The notes under the pieces are model-generated. The model did no database searches, was not told the origin of the DNA, and saw nothing but the letters and a program-made list of their open reading frames with translations. From NCBI GenBank assembly GCA_903828515.1, contig CAIKMD010000007.1, forward strand, positions 992,001-1,056,000: a stretch of 64,000 bases of DNA, written 5' to 3'. The DNA is from an uncultured Rhodospirillales bacterium (GTDB taxonomy: Bacteria; Pseudomonadota; Alphaproteobacteria; ATCC43930; CGMCC-115725). This document shows, piece by piece, positions 42,810 through 51,869 of this stretch. A program made the translations under genes and the position numbers. The first letter of the stretch is position 1. Each line of letters begins with the position of its first letter.

Positions 42810-43679
42810 ATGACCCAGGTCATTCTATTCAATCTGCTCAATGGACTCATCGTCGGCGCCTTCTACGCGTTGATGGCGCTGGGTCTGTCGCTGATCCTTA
42901 ATCTGAGCGGCGTGATCAATTTCGCCCATGGCGGGTTCCTCGCGCTCGGCGCCTATCTCGCCTATTCGCTGATGCCGACGATCGGATTCTGGGGGGCTTT
43001 GCTGTTGGCCCCGATCCTGACGGCCTTTCTCGGCCTGGCGGTGGAGCGGTTGTTGATCCGCCGGCTTTATGGCCGCGATCCGCTCTACAGCCTGCTGCTG
43101 ACGTTCGGCTTGGCGTTCATCTTCCAGGACGGGCTGCGCTATGTCTGGGGCGCGCAAAGCGTGCCCTATCAGATTCCCGGCTGGTTGGCGTCGCCGCTGT
43201 CGATGGATTACTTCTTTCTCACCGGCTATCGCGTTTTCATGATGATCGTCGTTGCGCTGGCGGTGGCCGGGTTGTTCCTGGTTCTCGGCTATACGCGGCT
43301 CGGCATGCGCATCCGCGCCGGCACGCTTGATCTCGATACGGTGTCCGTGCTCGGGGTGAATGTCCGGGTGCTGCGCAATCTCAATTTCGGCCTCGGTATC
43401 TATCTCGCCGGCCTGGCGGGCGTACTGGCGGCGGGCATGCTCGGCCTGTCGCCGACGATCGGCGATCAGCTCATCATGCCGAGTTTCGTCGCGATCATCG
43501 TCGGCGGCCTCGGCAGCCTGCCCGGAACGCTCGTCGGCGGGCTTCTGATCGGCGTCGCCGCCGGCATGACCACTGTGTTCTTCCCCACCGCGACCGAGGC
43601 GGTGATCTATGTGATGATGGCGCTGGTGCTGATCGTGAAGCCCAGCGGCCTCTTCGGCGACGAGGGACGGCTGCGGTGA
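42810..43679 (+). CDS. livH: ABC transporter permease, LivH family
   Basis: A 289-residue inner-membrane permease with about eight helices, of the branched-chain amino acid transporter (HAAT) family. LLNGLIVGAFYALMALGLSLI at the start and the coupling-loop region with GLGSLPGTLVGGLLIGV near residue 235 are typical. The start ATG 42810 has only a weak GGGACG upstream. It overlaps the next gene by 4 bases (GTGA). It forms the pore together with the LivM-type product. Confidence 0.95.
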   Translation: MTQVILFNLLNGLIVGAFYALMALGLSLILNLSGVINFAHGGFLALGAYLAYSLMPTIGFWGALLLAPILTAFLGLAVERLLIRRLYGRDPLYSLLLTFGLAFIFQDGLRYVWGAQSVPYQIPGWLASPLSMDYFFLTGYRVFMMIVVALAVAGLFLVLGYTRLGMRIRAGTLDLDTVSVLGVNVRVLRNLNFGLGIYLAGLAGVLAAGMLGLSPTIGDQLIMPSFVAIIVGGLGSLPGTLVGGLLIGVAAGMTTVFFPTATEAVIYVMMALVLIVKPSGLFGDEGRLR

Positions 43680-44626
43680 CGTTCCTCAAGAATTACGGCG
43701 TTACGCTGCTGGTCTGGGTTGTCCTGTTGGCGGTGCCGTTCTGGTTTCCCTATGTCGGTGGATATACGGGATTGGGCACGCGTACCATCGTGATGGCGCT
43801 CGCGGCGATGTCGGTGAACTTCCTCCTCGGCTTCACCGGCGTGTTGTCCTTCGGCCACGCCGCCTATCTCGGGCTCGGCGCTTACGGCGCGGGCATGACG
43901 ATCAAATATCTGCTGCCCAGCACGCCGCTCGGCCTGCTCATCGGCGTGCTCGCGGGTACGCTCGGCGCGATGGCGATCGGCGCGATGATCGTGCGCCTGC
44001 GCGGCGTCTATTTCGCCATGGTGACGATCGCCTTCGGGCAGGTGTTCTATTTCATCGCTTTCCGCTGGTCGTCGGTGACCGGCGGGGATGATGGCCTGAC
44101 CGGCTGGAAACGGGTACCGCTCGATCTCGGTTTCACCCGGATCGACATTCTCGGCAACGACGTCGCATTTTATTATTTCTGCTTGGTCTGCCTCGCGGCG
44201 TCAGCCGGTATCATGGCGCTGCTGCTGCGCTCGCCGTTCGGCCGCACCTTGCTCGCGATCCGCGAGAACGAACGACGCGCGCGGTTTCTCGGCATCTCGG
44301 TCGACCAGCACATCTGGCTTTCCTTCGTCATCTCGGCCGCCTTCGCGAGCCTGGCCGGCGTCCTCTATGCCTATCTCGATAATTTCGTCGATCCGCGCGC
44401 CTTCCATTGGCAGCAATCGGGCGAGTTCGTGATCATGGTCGTGCTGGGCGGCATGCGCTCGTTCTGGGGGCCCTTGATCGGCGCGGCGATCTTCGAGGTG
44501 CTGCAGGACAAGCTCTCGAGCTTCACCGACAACTGGATGTCGCTGCTCGGTCTGTTCTTCGTTCTGGTGGTCGTGTTCTTTCCGCGCGGCGTGCTTGGCG
44601 CCTTCGGCCGGAAGCCGACGCCATGA
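43676..44626 (+). CDS. livM: ABC transporter permease, LivM family
   Basis: A 316-residue inner-membrane permease, starting with GTG in the GTGA overlap with the preceding gene. NFLLGFTGVLSFGHAAYLGLGAYGAG near residue 45 and the loop ENERRARFLGI near 200 (contact site for the ATPases) are family signatures. About nine helices. It pairs with the LivH-type permease and the two ATPases that follow to import an amino-acid-like or aromatic acid substrate. Confidence 0.95.
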   Translation: MTFLKNYGVTLLVWVVLLAVPFWFPYVGGYTGLGTRTIVMALAAMSVNFLLGFTGVLSFGHAAYLGLGAYGAGMTIKYLLPSTPLGLLIGVLAGTLGAMAIGAMIVRLRGVYFAMVTIAFGQVFYFIAFRWSSVTGGDDGLTGWKRVPLDLGFTRIDILGNDVAFYYFCLVCLAASAGIMALLLRSPFGRTLLAIRENERRARFLGISVDQHIWLSFVISAAFASLAGVLYAYLDNFVDPRAFHWQQSGEFVIMVVLGGMRSFWGPLIGAAIFEVLQDKLSSFTDNWMSLLGLFFVLVVVFFPRGVLGAFGRKPTP

Positions 44627-45372
44627 GCCTGCTCGAGGTCGGCAACCTCACGCGTCGTTTCGGCAGCCTCGTCGCCGTCAACGATGTCTCCTTGAGCGTC
44701 GAGACCGGCGAGTTGCGCGCGGTGATCGGCCCCAACGGCGCGGGCAAGACCACGTTCTTCAACCTGATCAGCGGCATGATGAGCCCGAGTGCCGGCACGA
44801 TCCGGCTCGACGGCGCCGACATCACCGCATTGCCCGCGCATAAGCGGGTCGCGTTGGGAATCGCGCGCACGTTTCAGGTTACCGAGATTTTTCCGGAATT
44901 GAGCGTGCGCGAAAACCTGTTGATCCCGGTCGAGGTCGCGGCGGGGCTGCGCCTGGCGCCGTGGCTCTCGCGGTCGCGCGCCCAGGAAATCGCGGCCCGT
45001 GTCGACGAGTTGCTCGCGATGGGCGGGCTCGCCGCGATGTCGGACCGGCTCGCGGGCGAGTTGTCGCACGGCGATCAGCGCGCGACCGAGATCATGATGG
45101 CGCTGGCGTTGAAGCCGCGCCTATTGCTGCTCGACGAGCCGACCGCCGGCATGGGCGATCAGGAAACCCGCGACGTCGTCCGTCTCATCCGGCGTCTTCA
45201 CAAGAGCGAGAATCTCGCGATCGTGCTGATCGAGCACGACATGCGGGTCGTCTTCGGCCTGGCCGACCGGATCATGGTGCTGGCCGAGGGCGCGGTACTG
45301 GCGGAAGGCACGCCGGCGGACATCGCGGCCAACGAGTTGGTTCAGACCGCCTATCTCGGGAGCGCGGCATGA
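44623..45372 (+). CDS. livG: ABC transporter ATP-binding protein, LivG family
   Basis: A 249-residue ATPase. Walker A GPNGAGKTT near residue 37, signature LSHGDQRATEIMMAL near 148 (variant of LSGGQ with SHGDQ, as is common in LivG), Walker B LLLLDEPTAG near 170 and the switch histidine in LIEHDM near 200. It begins in an ATGA overlap with the LivM stop. It powers the permease pair together with LivF on the cytoplasmic face. Confidence 0.95.
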   Translation: MSLLEVGNLTRRFGSLVAVNDVSLSVETGELRAVIGPNGAGKTTFFNLISGMMSPSAGTIRLDGADITALPAHKRVALGIARTFQVTEIFPELSVRENLLIPVEVAAGLRLAPWLSRSRAQEIAARVDELLAMGGLAAMSDRLAGELSHGDQRATEIMMALALKPRLLLLDEPTAGMGDQETRDVVRLIRRLHKSENLAIVLIEHDMRVVFGLADRIMVLAEGAVLAEGTPADIAANELVQTAYLGSAA

Positions 45373-46091
45373 CCACGCTCAAGGTCGAGGGACTCAACAC
45401 TTTCTATGGCAAGAGCCACATTCTGCACGATGTCGGTCTCGAAGTGCGCGAGGGCGAGATCGTTGCTTTGCTGGGACGCAACGGCGCCGGCAAGACGACG
45501 ACACTGCGCAGCATCGTCGGCTTGACGCCGGCGCGTAGCGGCAGCGTTCATATTTTCGATACGGCGACGACGGATTTCCCGTCCTATCGGATCGCGGCGC
45601 TTGGTGTCGGCTATGTGCCCGAGGGCCGTCGCGTGTTTCCGAATTTGACTGTCGAGGAAAATCTGCTGGTTCCGCTGGAGCGACCGGGGCCATGGACGTT
45701 GAAGCGGGTCTACGAGTTGTTCCCGCGGCTCGCCGAACGCAAATCGAACAAGGGTCAGCAACTCTCGGGCGGCGAGCAGGAGATGCTGGCGATCGGCCGC
45801 GCGCTGCTGCTCAATCCGAAACTGCTCCTGCTCGACGAGCCGTCGCAGGGGTTGGCCCCGCTGATCGTGCGCAGCGTGTTCGAGGTCGTGGCCTCGATGC
45901 GCGCCGAGGGGATTTCGGTGTTGCTGGTCGAACAGAATGTTCGTGCCGCGGTCGAGATCGCCGATCGTGTCTATGTGCTCGATAACGGCCGCGTCGTTCA
46001 CGAGGGCGCGGCGGCGGCGTTTGCCGCCGACGAAGAGCGGGTGCGCGAACTCGCCGGCGCGAAGGCCGACGCTTTCGACGAATTCGACTAG
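45369..46091 (+). CDS. livF: ABC transporter ATP-binding protein, LivF family
   Basis: A 240-residue ATPase, starting in an ATGA overlap with the LivG stop. Walker A GRNGAGKTT near residue 39, signature LSGGEQEMLAIGRAL near 135, Walker B LLLLDEPSQGL near 155 and VEQNVRAAVE near 188 show a complete ATPase. Its length and motifs are those of the second ATPase of the HAAT transporters. The operon ends here or continues to the PaiB-like gene 10 bases on. Confidence 0.95.
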   Translation: MTTLKVEGLNTFYGKSHILHDVGLEVREGEIVALLGRNGAGKTTTLRSIVGLTPARSGSVHIFDTATTDFPSYRIAALGVGYVPEGRRVFPNLTVEENLLVPLERPGPWTLKRVYELFPRLAERKSNKGQQLSGGEQEMLAIGRALLLNPKLLLLDEPSQGLAPLIVRSVFEVVASMRAEGISVLLVEQNVRAAVEIADRVYVLDNGRVVHEGAAAAFAADEERVRELAGAKADAFDEFD

Positions 46092-46101
46092 CGGGCGCCT
46101 C

Positions 46102-46746
46102 ATGTACGTGCCCGCGCATTTCAAGGAAGACCGTGTTCCGGTCCTGCACGATGCGATCCAGCGGATCGGCTTCGGCACGCTGGTGACGTCGGGCAGCGAT
46201 GGTTTGGAGGCAAACCATTTTCCGATGCTGTTCGAACCCGAACCGGGTCCGCTCGGGGCGTTGCGCGGGCATATGGCGCGGGCCAATCCACAATGGCGAC
46301 GCATCCAGCCTGGAGCCCAGCCGCTGGCGATCTTCCTCGGTCCCAACACCTATATCAGCCCCTCCTGGTATCCGACCAAGCAACAGACCGGCGAAGTCGT
46401 CCCGACCTGGAATTACCTGACCGTGCATGCGTATGGCGAACTTTCGTTCATCCATGATGCGGCCGAGCTGCGCGATCATGTCGGCAAGCTGACGGATATA
46501 CACGAAGCGGGCCGCCCGATGCCCTGGGCGGTGAGCGATGCTCCCGACGACTATCTCAAGGACATGATCCGCGCGATCGTCGGGTTCAAACTGGTCATCA
46601 CCCGTCTCGAAGGGAAATGGAAGATGAGCCAGAACCGGCCGGCGCAGGACATGGCCGGCGTCCGCGAAGGCTTGCGCCGCGAAGACGGCGTCGATCAGCG
46701 CGCCGTGCTGGACGTCATGGACAAGTCCGGGAAGCCCTCGACCTGA
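46102..46746 (+). CDS. PaiB-like FMN-binding protein
   Basis: A 214-residue protein of the PaiB / FMN-binding split barrel family. The N-terminal MYVPAHFKEDR and PFGTLVT-like strand (IGFGTLVTSGSDGLEANHFPML), PSWY near 90 and VPTWNYLTVHAYGEL near 103 form the flavin-like pocket. Family members were named negative regulators of sporulation genes, but many act as small flavoproteins. It is the last gene of the ABC operon by position, with a 10-base gap. Role here unknown. Confidence 0.9.
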   Translation: MYVPAHFKEDRVPVLHDAIQRIGFGTLVTSGSDGLEANHFPMLFEPEPGPLGALRGHMARANPQWRRIQPGAQPLAIFLGPNTYISPSWYPTKQQTGEVVPTWNYLTVHAYGELSFIHDAAELRDHVGKLTDIHEAGRPMPWAVSDAPDDYLKDMIRAIVGFKLVITRLEGKWKMSQNRPAQDMAGVREGLRREDGVDQRAVLDVMDKSGKPST

Positions 46747-46752
46747 CGCCTG

Positions 46753-47754
46753 CTATTTTTCGGGCAGTGCCACGACGTAGCGCATGTCGATGACGCTCTT
46801 CGGGTCGAAATCGCCTTTGACCATGTTTTGCGATTTGTACCACGCGATCTGATGCAGGATGTCGGCGACGCCGAGCCGGCTCTGCGCATCGTTATAGGCG
46901 ATCGCGGGCCGAACCTGATCGGGTGTCTGCTCGACGTATTTCGCGATGATGGCGATGAAGGCGTCAGCGTTGGGTCCGTCGCGGCGCTTGCCGTCGGGGC
47001 CGGTGAAGGCGTCGTAATAGTCGCGCTTGCCCTTGTTGAGCGCGCGCAGATAGCGCTGGATCAATTCCGGGTGCGTGTTGGCGAATTTTGTCGCGGTGAA
47101 GACGACGCCGGTCTGGAACGGCGCTTCGTCGCCGGCATAGGCGAGCAGTTTCGTCGCGCCATTGGCAATGCCGGGCGCGAGTGGGGTCGCGGTACTGATC
47201 GCGATGTCGGTCTTGCCGCCGGTGACGGCGGAAACCACGTTGGCGGTGGATTGCAGCCCGATCACCGTCACGCTCTTGGCGTCGATGCGATATTTCTCCT
47301 CGATCAGCGCGAGGCTGTAATGACCGGTCGATCCGATCTGCGCGACACCGGCCGAATGACCCGCGAGGTCTTTCAGGGTCTTCAATCCCGCATTGAACGC
47401 CGCATTGGATGCGACGACGGTCAGCATCTGGAAGCCCGGCGCCTCGTGGGTTCCGCCCGCGATGATCCTGAGCGCGCCTTGTCCGGCGAGGTTGAACAAC
47501 CCGCCCGAGGGACCGGTGCTGCCGAGATCGATGTCGCCCGATACCGCCGCGACCGCGATCGGCTCGCCCGAACCGAAGGGCACCGTCTGAACGATCAGGC
47601 CCTCGGCGGTGAAATAGTTTTTTTCGATCGCGATATAGAGCGGCCCGGCGCCCGCGTTGTGAACGAGGCCGACCTTGACGGTTTCGGCTTTGGCCCCCAG
47701 CGGTGCCTGAACGAGAAGCGCGAGAACGGACAGGAGACGGATGCTCGTCTTCAT
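46753..47754 (-). CDS. ABC-type solute-binding protein, NMT1/SsuA-like
   Basis: A 333-residue periplasmic protein with a signal peptide (about residues 1-23, ending AKA). The type II binding fold begins VGLVHNAGAGPLYIAIEKNYF and contains FSGEPIAVAAVSGDIDLGSTG-like sequence near 70, with TDIAISTATPL near 180. These are features of sulfonate/nitrate/taurine-type receptors. No partner genes are adjacent. It converges with the PaiB-like gene, 6 bases apart. Only distantly similar to the tandem pair at 22066-24046. Confidence 0.88.
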   Translation of the reverse strand: MKTSIRLLSVLALLVQAPLGAKAETVKVGLVHNAGAGPLYIAIEKNYFTAEGLIVQTVPFGSGEPIAVAAVSGDIDLGSTGPSGGLFNLAGQGALRIIAGGTHEAPGFQMLTVVASNAAFNAGLKTLKDLAGHSAGVAQIGSTGHYSLALIEEKYRIDAKSVTVIGLQSTANVVSAVTGGKTDIAISTATPLAPGIANGATKLLAYAGDEAPFQTGVVFTATKFANTHPELIQRYLRALNKGKRDYYDAFTGPDGKRRDGPNADAFIAIIAKYVEQTPDQVRPAIAYNDAQSRLGVADILHQIAWYKSQNMVKGDFDPKSVIDMRYVVALPEK

Positions 47755-47900
47755 CGATGACCCTAAATCAGTGTTGATCGCTTGACGCGCGCGATATCGA
47801 TCACGGCATCAAACCACACCGGCTCGCGATATTCACGGCGATACCGCGACGATGGCCGGGTTTCGTGCGTTCGGCGTCAAAAATATCGGTGCACCGTCTG

Positions 47901-49370
47901 CTATCCGCGATTGACCCGTTCCGCCTCGGCGCGCACGCGCTTGGCCGTGTCGGCCGCATCGCGGACGATGCGCGCAACGTCGATGCCGACCAGCTTGCCG
48001 CCGCTTTTCATGATCCGTCCGTCGATGACGACCGTGTCGACGTTCGAGGGGTTGGTCGACTGGATCACCATGTGAACCGGATCGGTGAACGGCGCCATGT
48101 TGAGGTCGGTGGTACGGATGAGAATGATGTCCGCGCGCTTGCCCGGCGTTAGCGAACCGACGCGGTCGGCGATGCCCAGCGCCCGCGCGCCGCCCATCGT
48201 CGCCATTTCCAGCGCCCGGCGCGCCGGCATGGCGAATTCGCTTTGCGCCTCGCCGTCGGCGATGTTGAGCAGCGCCTTCATGATCGCGAACATGTCGCAA
48301 TTGCCGGCGAGCACGGTGGTGTCGACCGACAGGCTCAGCGGCACGCCGGCTTTGGTGAAGGCACCAACCGGGGTAATGCCGAAGCCGGTGCGCAATTCGG
48401 TGAACGGGCTGAGGCTGATCTCGGTCTTGGTCTTGGCGAGAAGCTCGTTGTCGTTGTCGACGATGTTGGTGTCGTGGACCAGGATCACGTCCGGCCCGAG
48501 CAGTCCGGCCTCGTTGAGCTTCTTGATCGTCTGACGGTCCTTGACCCGCGCGAGGCTGGTGCCGGTATGGGTCGAGACGCGCAAGCCCAGTTTGCGGGCG
48601 GCCTCCCATTCCATGCGGACCATGTCCATGTCGTTGTTCTCGGGTCCCCGCGAGCAGACGCCGAGGGTCAACATGCCTTCGCTCGGCTTGATCCAGCGTT
48701 CGTTGACGCGGCCCAAATCCGAAACCCGCACGGCCTGGTTCTGCATGCCGATACCAAAATAGCCGTAACCGAAAAGGGCGCGGCCGCCCATCGCGCGATG
48801 CGCCTGCAATTCGGCGTCGGCATATTCCGGCGTCACCAGATTGTGCGACCAGTTATGCACCGTGGTGAGGCCGGAATTGATCGCCTCGGCGATGGCGAGC
48901 CGCACGCCGCGCGCATTGTCCTCGGGCTTGAAGATCGCGCCGACCGCCTTGGCGAAACTGAAATAGCCCATCTTCGGATCGTCGCCGGCGGTGTTGCTCG
49001 CGGCGGTGCCCCACATGTGCCAGTGGGTTTCGACCAGGCCGGGCAGGGCGATCATCGTCTTGCCGTCGATGATCTTGGCGCCCGGCGCCTTCAAGGCCGT
49101 GCCGACCGCGACGATCGCGCCGTTGCGGACATGAATGTCGCCGTTGGGCAGGTCGCCCAGTTTGTCGTCCATCGTCAGCACATAGGCGTTGCGAATGAGG
49201 AATTCGCCGCGCGCCGGAAGCTTCGCGTAGCCTTCGCCGGGGGCGGCCGCATAGGCGCCGGGGATGGGGCGCAGCAAGCTCGCCGCGCCGATCGCCGCCG
49301 CGCCGCGCAAGACATCGCGCCGGCGAACCGGCAGCCGTGCGCCCGACTTGTTCCACATGGATTTGGTCAT
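47901..49370 (-). CDS. Tat-exported metal-dependent amidohydrolase (TrzA/AtzA-like)
   Basis: A 489-residue metal hydrolase. A twin-arginine signal PVRRRDVLRGAAAIG and hydrophobic run (about residues 14-38) send it to the periplasm. The amidohydrolase metal and catalytic motifs are LVETHWHMW near 110 (HxH), VSTHTGTS near 250, ILVHDTNIV near 283 and LSVDTT near 328. Family members deaminate or dechlorinate N-heterocycles and aminohydrolyse related compounds. GGGAG precedes ATG 49370. It is on the same strand as the binding protein. Substrate unknown. Confidence 0.9.
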   Translation of the reverse strand: MTKSMWNKSGARLPVRRRDVLRGAAAIGAASLLRPIPGAYAAAPGEGYAKLPARGEFLIRNAYVLTMDDKLGDLPNGDIHVRNGAIVAVGTALKAPGAKIIDGKTMIALPGLVETHWHMWGTAASNTAGDDPKMGYFSFAKAVGAIFKPEDNARGVRLAIAEAINSGLTTVHNWSHNLVTPEYADAELQAHRAMGGRALFGYGYFGIGMQNQAVRVSDLGRVNERWIKPSEGMLTLGVCSRGPENNDMDMVRMEWEAARKLGLRVSTHTGTSLARVKDRQTIKKLNEAGLLGPDVILVHDTNIVDNDNELLAKTKTEISLSPFTELRTGFGITPVGAFTKAGVPLSLSVDTTVLAGNCDMFAIMKALLNIADGEAQSEFAMPARRALEMATMGGARALGIADRVGSLTPGKRADIILIRTTDLNMAPFTDPVHMVIQSTNPSNVDTVVIDGRIMKSGGKLVGIDVARIVRDAADTAKRVRAEAERVNRG

Positions 49371-49573
49371 GGTGTTTTCTCCCGCTTGTCGTCTTCGATT
49401 CGAGACCACATGCGAAAGGCCCGAAATCTGTTGTCCGTATCATCGCAGTCGCGGGGCGCGGTGGCAAATCTCGATTGCTGCCTCGCTGACGGCGATGTGA
49501 TTCGCCGGGACCGGCTGCTTCGCATAAACAAGGTGTCGTTCGGGTGGGCGTAACAGGTGAGGGAAACGACGTC

Positions 49574-50014
49574 ATGGACAATGCACAATCGCCGAAGCTG
49601 ATCATTCCTGCCCTCGGCGGCTTCTATCGCTGGGTCGAACCGTACTGCTATCCGCTGGCGCGGTTCACCACCGGCGCCATTCTCATTCCCAATGGTTGGC
49701 CAAAACTAATGGCGGGCGTCGGCCCCGTCGCCACCACGATGGCGAAACAGGGAATGGAGCCCGCGGGACTGATGGCGGTTTGCGTGATCGTCATCGAGGT
49801 GCTGGGTGGGGCATGCGTCGCGGTCGGATTCCTCACCCGCTTCTGGGCGGCGGCGATCGCCATCGAGATGGCGGTGCTGACCTTCATCGTCCAGTGGAAC
49901 AACGGCTATAGCCGGGTCGAGCAGTTCCTGCTCTGGGGCGTTCTGGCTTTCGTCATCGCGCTGCGCGGCAGCGGACGCTGCTCGGTCGATCGCGCGATCG
50001 GCTGGGAACTTTAG
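49574..50014 (+). CDS. DoxX-family membrane protein
   Basis: A 146-residue membrane protein with four hydrophobic segments. NGWPKLMAG near residue 43 and VIEVLGGACVAVGFLTRFWAA near 78 match DoxX; the C-terminus CSVDRAIGWEL is almost the same as in the protein at 13361-13867, so these are close paralogues. I start at ATG 49574, after GAGGGAAAC. It is divergent from the amidohydrolase gene and followed by a strong hairpin. Confidence 0.87.
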   Translation: MDNAQSPKLIIPALGGFYRWVEPYCYPLARFTTGAILIPNGWPKLMAGVGPVATTMAKQGMEPAGLMAVCVIVIEVLGGACVAVGFLTRFWAAAIAIEMAVLTFIVQWNNGYSRVEQFLLWGVLAFVIALRGSGRCSVDRAIGWEL

Positions 50015-50025
50015 TAAACGAGGGA

Positions 50026-50062
50026 CGGGATCCTGACGGGCACATCGCCCGTCAAGATCCCG
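50026..50062. terminator. Bidirectional terminator hairpin
   Basis: CGGGATC-c-TGACGGGC pairs with GCCCGTCA-a-GATCCCG around ACATC, a 15-bp stem with one mismatch. It lies exactly between the convergent stops of the DoxX gene (50014) and the isochorismatase-like gene (50073), so it can serve both strands even though no T-run is present. Outer bases GTAAAC and GTTTAC extend the pairing. Confidence 0.8.
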
Positions 50063-50072
50063 AACCGGCGGT

Positions 50073-50729
50073 TTACTGGAACTTGATCATGTCGGTGCGG
50101 GTCTCGGTCACCATCTTGGTCGTGACCGGCGGGCCGCCGGGGCCCATGTGGTACGCCGCATAGGCCTGACGGAAGGCGCTTTCCGACGGCAGGCAATCGA
50201 CCGGATAGATCACGTTGTAACCCCGTTGTGCCGAGGCGCTGCCGGTGCCGATGCCAACGCCTTGTGCCGAGTTGCCGCAGAGGATCACGGTCTTGATCCC
50301 GTGATCCTTCAGGCGCTGGTCGAGGTCGTCGCCGAGAAACTTGTCGGGTCCGCCCTGTTTCTGGTCGACCACTTCGCCGGCATGCGGCGCGATACTCTGA
50401 TCGACGATCTTGCCGTCACCCGGCAAGGTGTAGAGCACCATCATGCCCGCCGCGCGCGCGCGGTCCATCATCGCCTTGAGGGTCGGGATCATGCCGACGC
50501 AGATCGGACGCGTCGACATGCTGCAATTCCCTTCGATGAAGTCGAAGAGGAACAGCGCGGTGGTCTTCGGATCGACCGTCACTTGCTTCAATTCCGGCGG
50601 CGGCGGCATCTGGAGCGTCGACCAATCGGTCATGAAATCGGCGGCCGAGGCCGGCGGCGTCGCCTGGATTGCGGCGAACAGCGTGCCGGTCATGGCGCCG
50701 ATGCGTATGAGGTTCTGCAAACGTGTCAT
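50073..50729 (-). CDS. Exported isochorismatase-fold protein lacking the catalytic cysteine
   Basis: A 218-residue protein with an apparent signal peptide (residues 1-29, ending ASA), unusual for this family. The fold shows FLFDFIEGN with catalytic Asp D63, lysine K130, and GNSAQGVGIGTGSASAQRGY in place of the usual GxxTxxCVxxTAxxAxxxGY; the cysteine position is V158. The protein therefore cannot act as a standard cysteine hydrolase. GGGAGGAAA precedes the start. It may be a degraded enzyme or a periplasmic ligand binder or a variant hydrolase of a different mechanism. Confidence 0.85.
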   Translation of the reverse strand: MTRLQNLIRIGAMTGTLFAAIQATPPASAADFMTDWSTLQMPPPPELKQVTVDPKTTALFLFDFIEGNCSMSTRPICVGMIPTLKAMMDRARAAGMMVLYTLPGDGKIVDQSIAPHAGEVVDQKQGGPDKFLGDDLDQRLKDHGIKTVILCGNSAQGVGIGTGSASAQRGYNVIYPVDCLPSESAFRQAYAAYHMGPGGPPVTTKMVTETRTDMIKFQ

Positions 50730-50837
50730 TTTTCCTCCCTTATGTATTGGATCGTTTATTGGCGCGTCTTCGATCGGGCATTTGCCGATCTTGCCCGACC
50801 GGTGGCATATGCTGCCTTCGAACAGCGGGGTTTGTAA

Positions 50838-51419
50838 ATGGGCAAAGGCCGGCTCGAAGCGTTCACCGATGGCGTGATGGCGATCGTCATCACCATCATG
50901 GTGCTGGAGATGCGGGTGCCGCAGGGCACCGATTTCGCGGCGGTGCAGGCGGCCATCCCGATCTTTCTCGCCTATGTGCTGAGCTATGTGAATGTCGGCA
51001 TCTTCTGGAACAACCATCACCACATGCTGCACGCGGCAACCCGCGTCGACGGGCGCGTGCTCTGGGCCAATCTTTTTCTATTGTTCTGGATGACGATGGT
51101 GCCCTTCGTCATCCGCTGGATCGACGAAGCCGGGATCACCGTTCTGCCGGTGGCGGCTTATGGCGTCGTGCTGGCCATGGCGGCGTTGGGATACACGCTG
51201 CTCGAGTGGGCGCTCATCGCCTGCAGCGGCCAGACCGAAACGCTGGCTGCCGCGGTCGGCAAGGATGTCAAAGGCAGGCTGTCGCTGGGCATCTATGTCG
51301 CGGCGATCCCGCTCGCCTTCGTCAGCGTGTGGATCGCGATCGCGCTCTATGTCTTCGTGGCGTTGATCTGGTTCGTGCCGGATCGCCGGATCGAAACGGT
51401 GATGAAGCGCGTGGGGTAG
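50838..51419 (+). CDS. TMEM175/DUF1211-family potassium channel-like protein
   Basis: A 193-residue membrane protein with six hydrophobic segments. RLEAFTDGVMAIVITIMVLEM at residues 5-25 is the pore-lining motif (FxDGxxAI) of the prokaryotic TMEM175 family, which forms potassium channels as tetramers. YVNVGIFWNNHHHML near 56 is also typical. The start ATG 50838 has no strong ribosome binding site. It is divergent from the isochorismatase-fold gene and followed by a terminator. Confidence 0.9.
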   Translation: MGKGRLEAFTDGVMAIVITIMVLEMRVPQGTDFAAVQAAIPIFLAYVLSYVNVGIFWNNHHHMLHAATRVDGRVLWANLFLLFWMTMVPFVIRWIDEAGITVLPVAAYGVVLAMAALGYTLLEWALIACSGQTETLAAAVGKDVKGRLSLGIYVAAIPLAFVSVWIAIALYVFVALIWFVPDRRIETVMKRVG

Positions 51420-51432
51420 ATTCGACGACGCA

Positions 51433-51459
51433 AAGCCAGGCCCTTGCGGGGCCTGGCTT
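51433..51459. terminator. Terminator hairpin after the channel gene
   Basis: AAGCCAGGCCC and GGGCCTGGCTT are perfectly complementary around TTGCG. It lies between the convergent channel (51419) and secreted-protein (51480) genes and can act in both directions. Confidence 0.8.
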
Positions 51460-51479
51460 CGTCGAAGTCGATGAGATGC

Positions 51480-51869
51480 TTACTGGCTGGCTTTCTCGGT
51501 GTGATCGTTGGGCATGTCCAGCGGGGCCGGGTTAACCGCGGTCTTCACGTTCTGCTGCTTCTCGTGCGCCGCGGTGCCGAGCGCGTTTTCGGGCGTCATG
51601 CCCAGGGCGTTGCAGTCGCGGGTGGCGCCCGAGCAATTGGTCGGCATCTCGGCGCCGGTTCCCCGAGCAACCGTGGTCTTCACGTTCTGCTGCTGCGCGT
51701 TGGCGGCGGTGCCGAGCGCATTCTCGGTGGTCATGCCGCCGGCATCGCAGTTGCGCGACGCGCCCGAGCAGTTGTTCGGCATGCCGCCGGGAACCGGCAT
51801 CGGCGTTTCGGCAAAAGCGACGGTCGAGAGCGAGAGGGCCAGCAGGCCGGCCAGTGCAAACATCTTCAT
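51480..51869 (-). CDS. Small secreted protein with tandem repeats
   Basis: A 129-residue protein: signal peptide (residues 1-21, ending AFA), then two copies of a unit of about 42 residues, each with MPxNCSGAxRxC, GMTxENALGTAA and QQNVKT. The copies differ at several positions, so the duplication is not very recent. Each unit has two cysteines that could form a small disulfide loop. AGGGGATTACC precedes ATG 51869. Function unknown; no known domain. Confidence 0.7.
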   Translation of the reverse strand: MKMFALAGLLALSLSTVAFAETPMPVPGGMPNNCSGASRNCDAGGMTTENALGTAANAQQQNVKTTVARGTGAEMPTNCSGATRDCNALGMTPENALGTAAHEKQQNVKTAVNPAPLDMPNDHTEKASQ

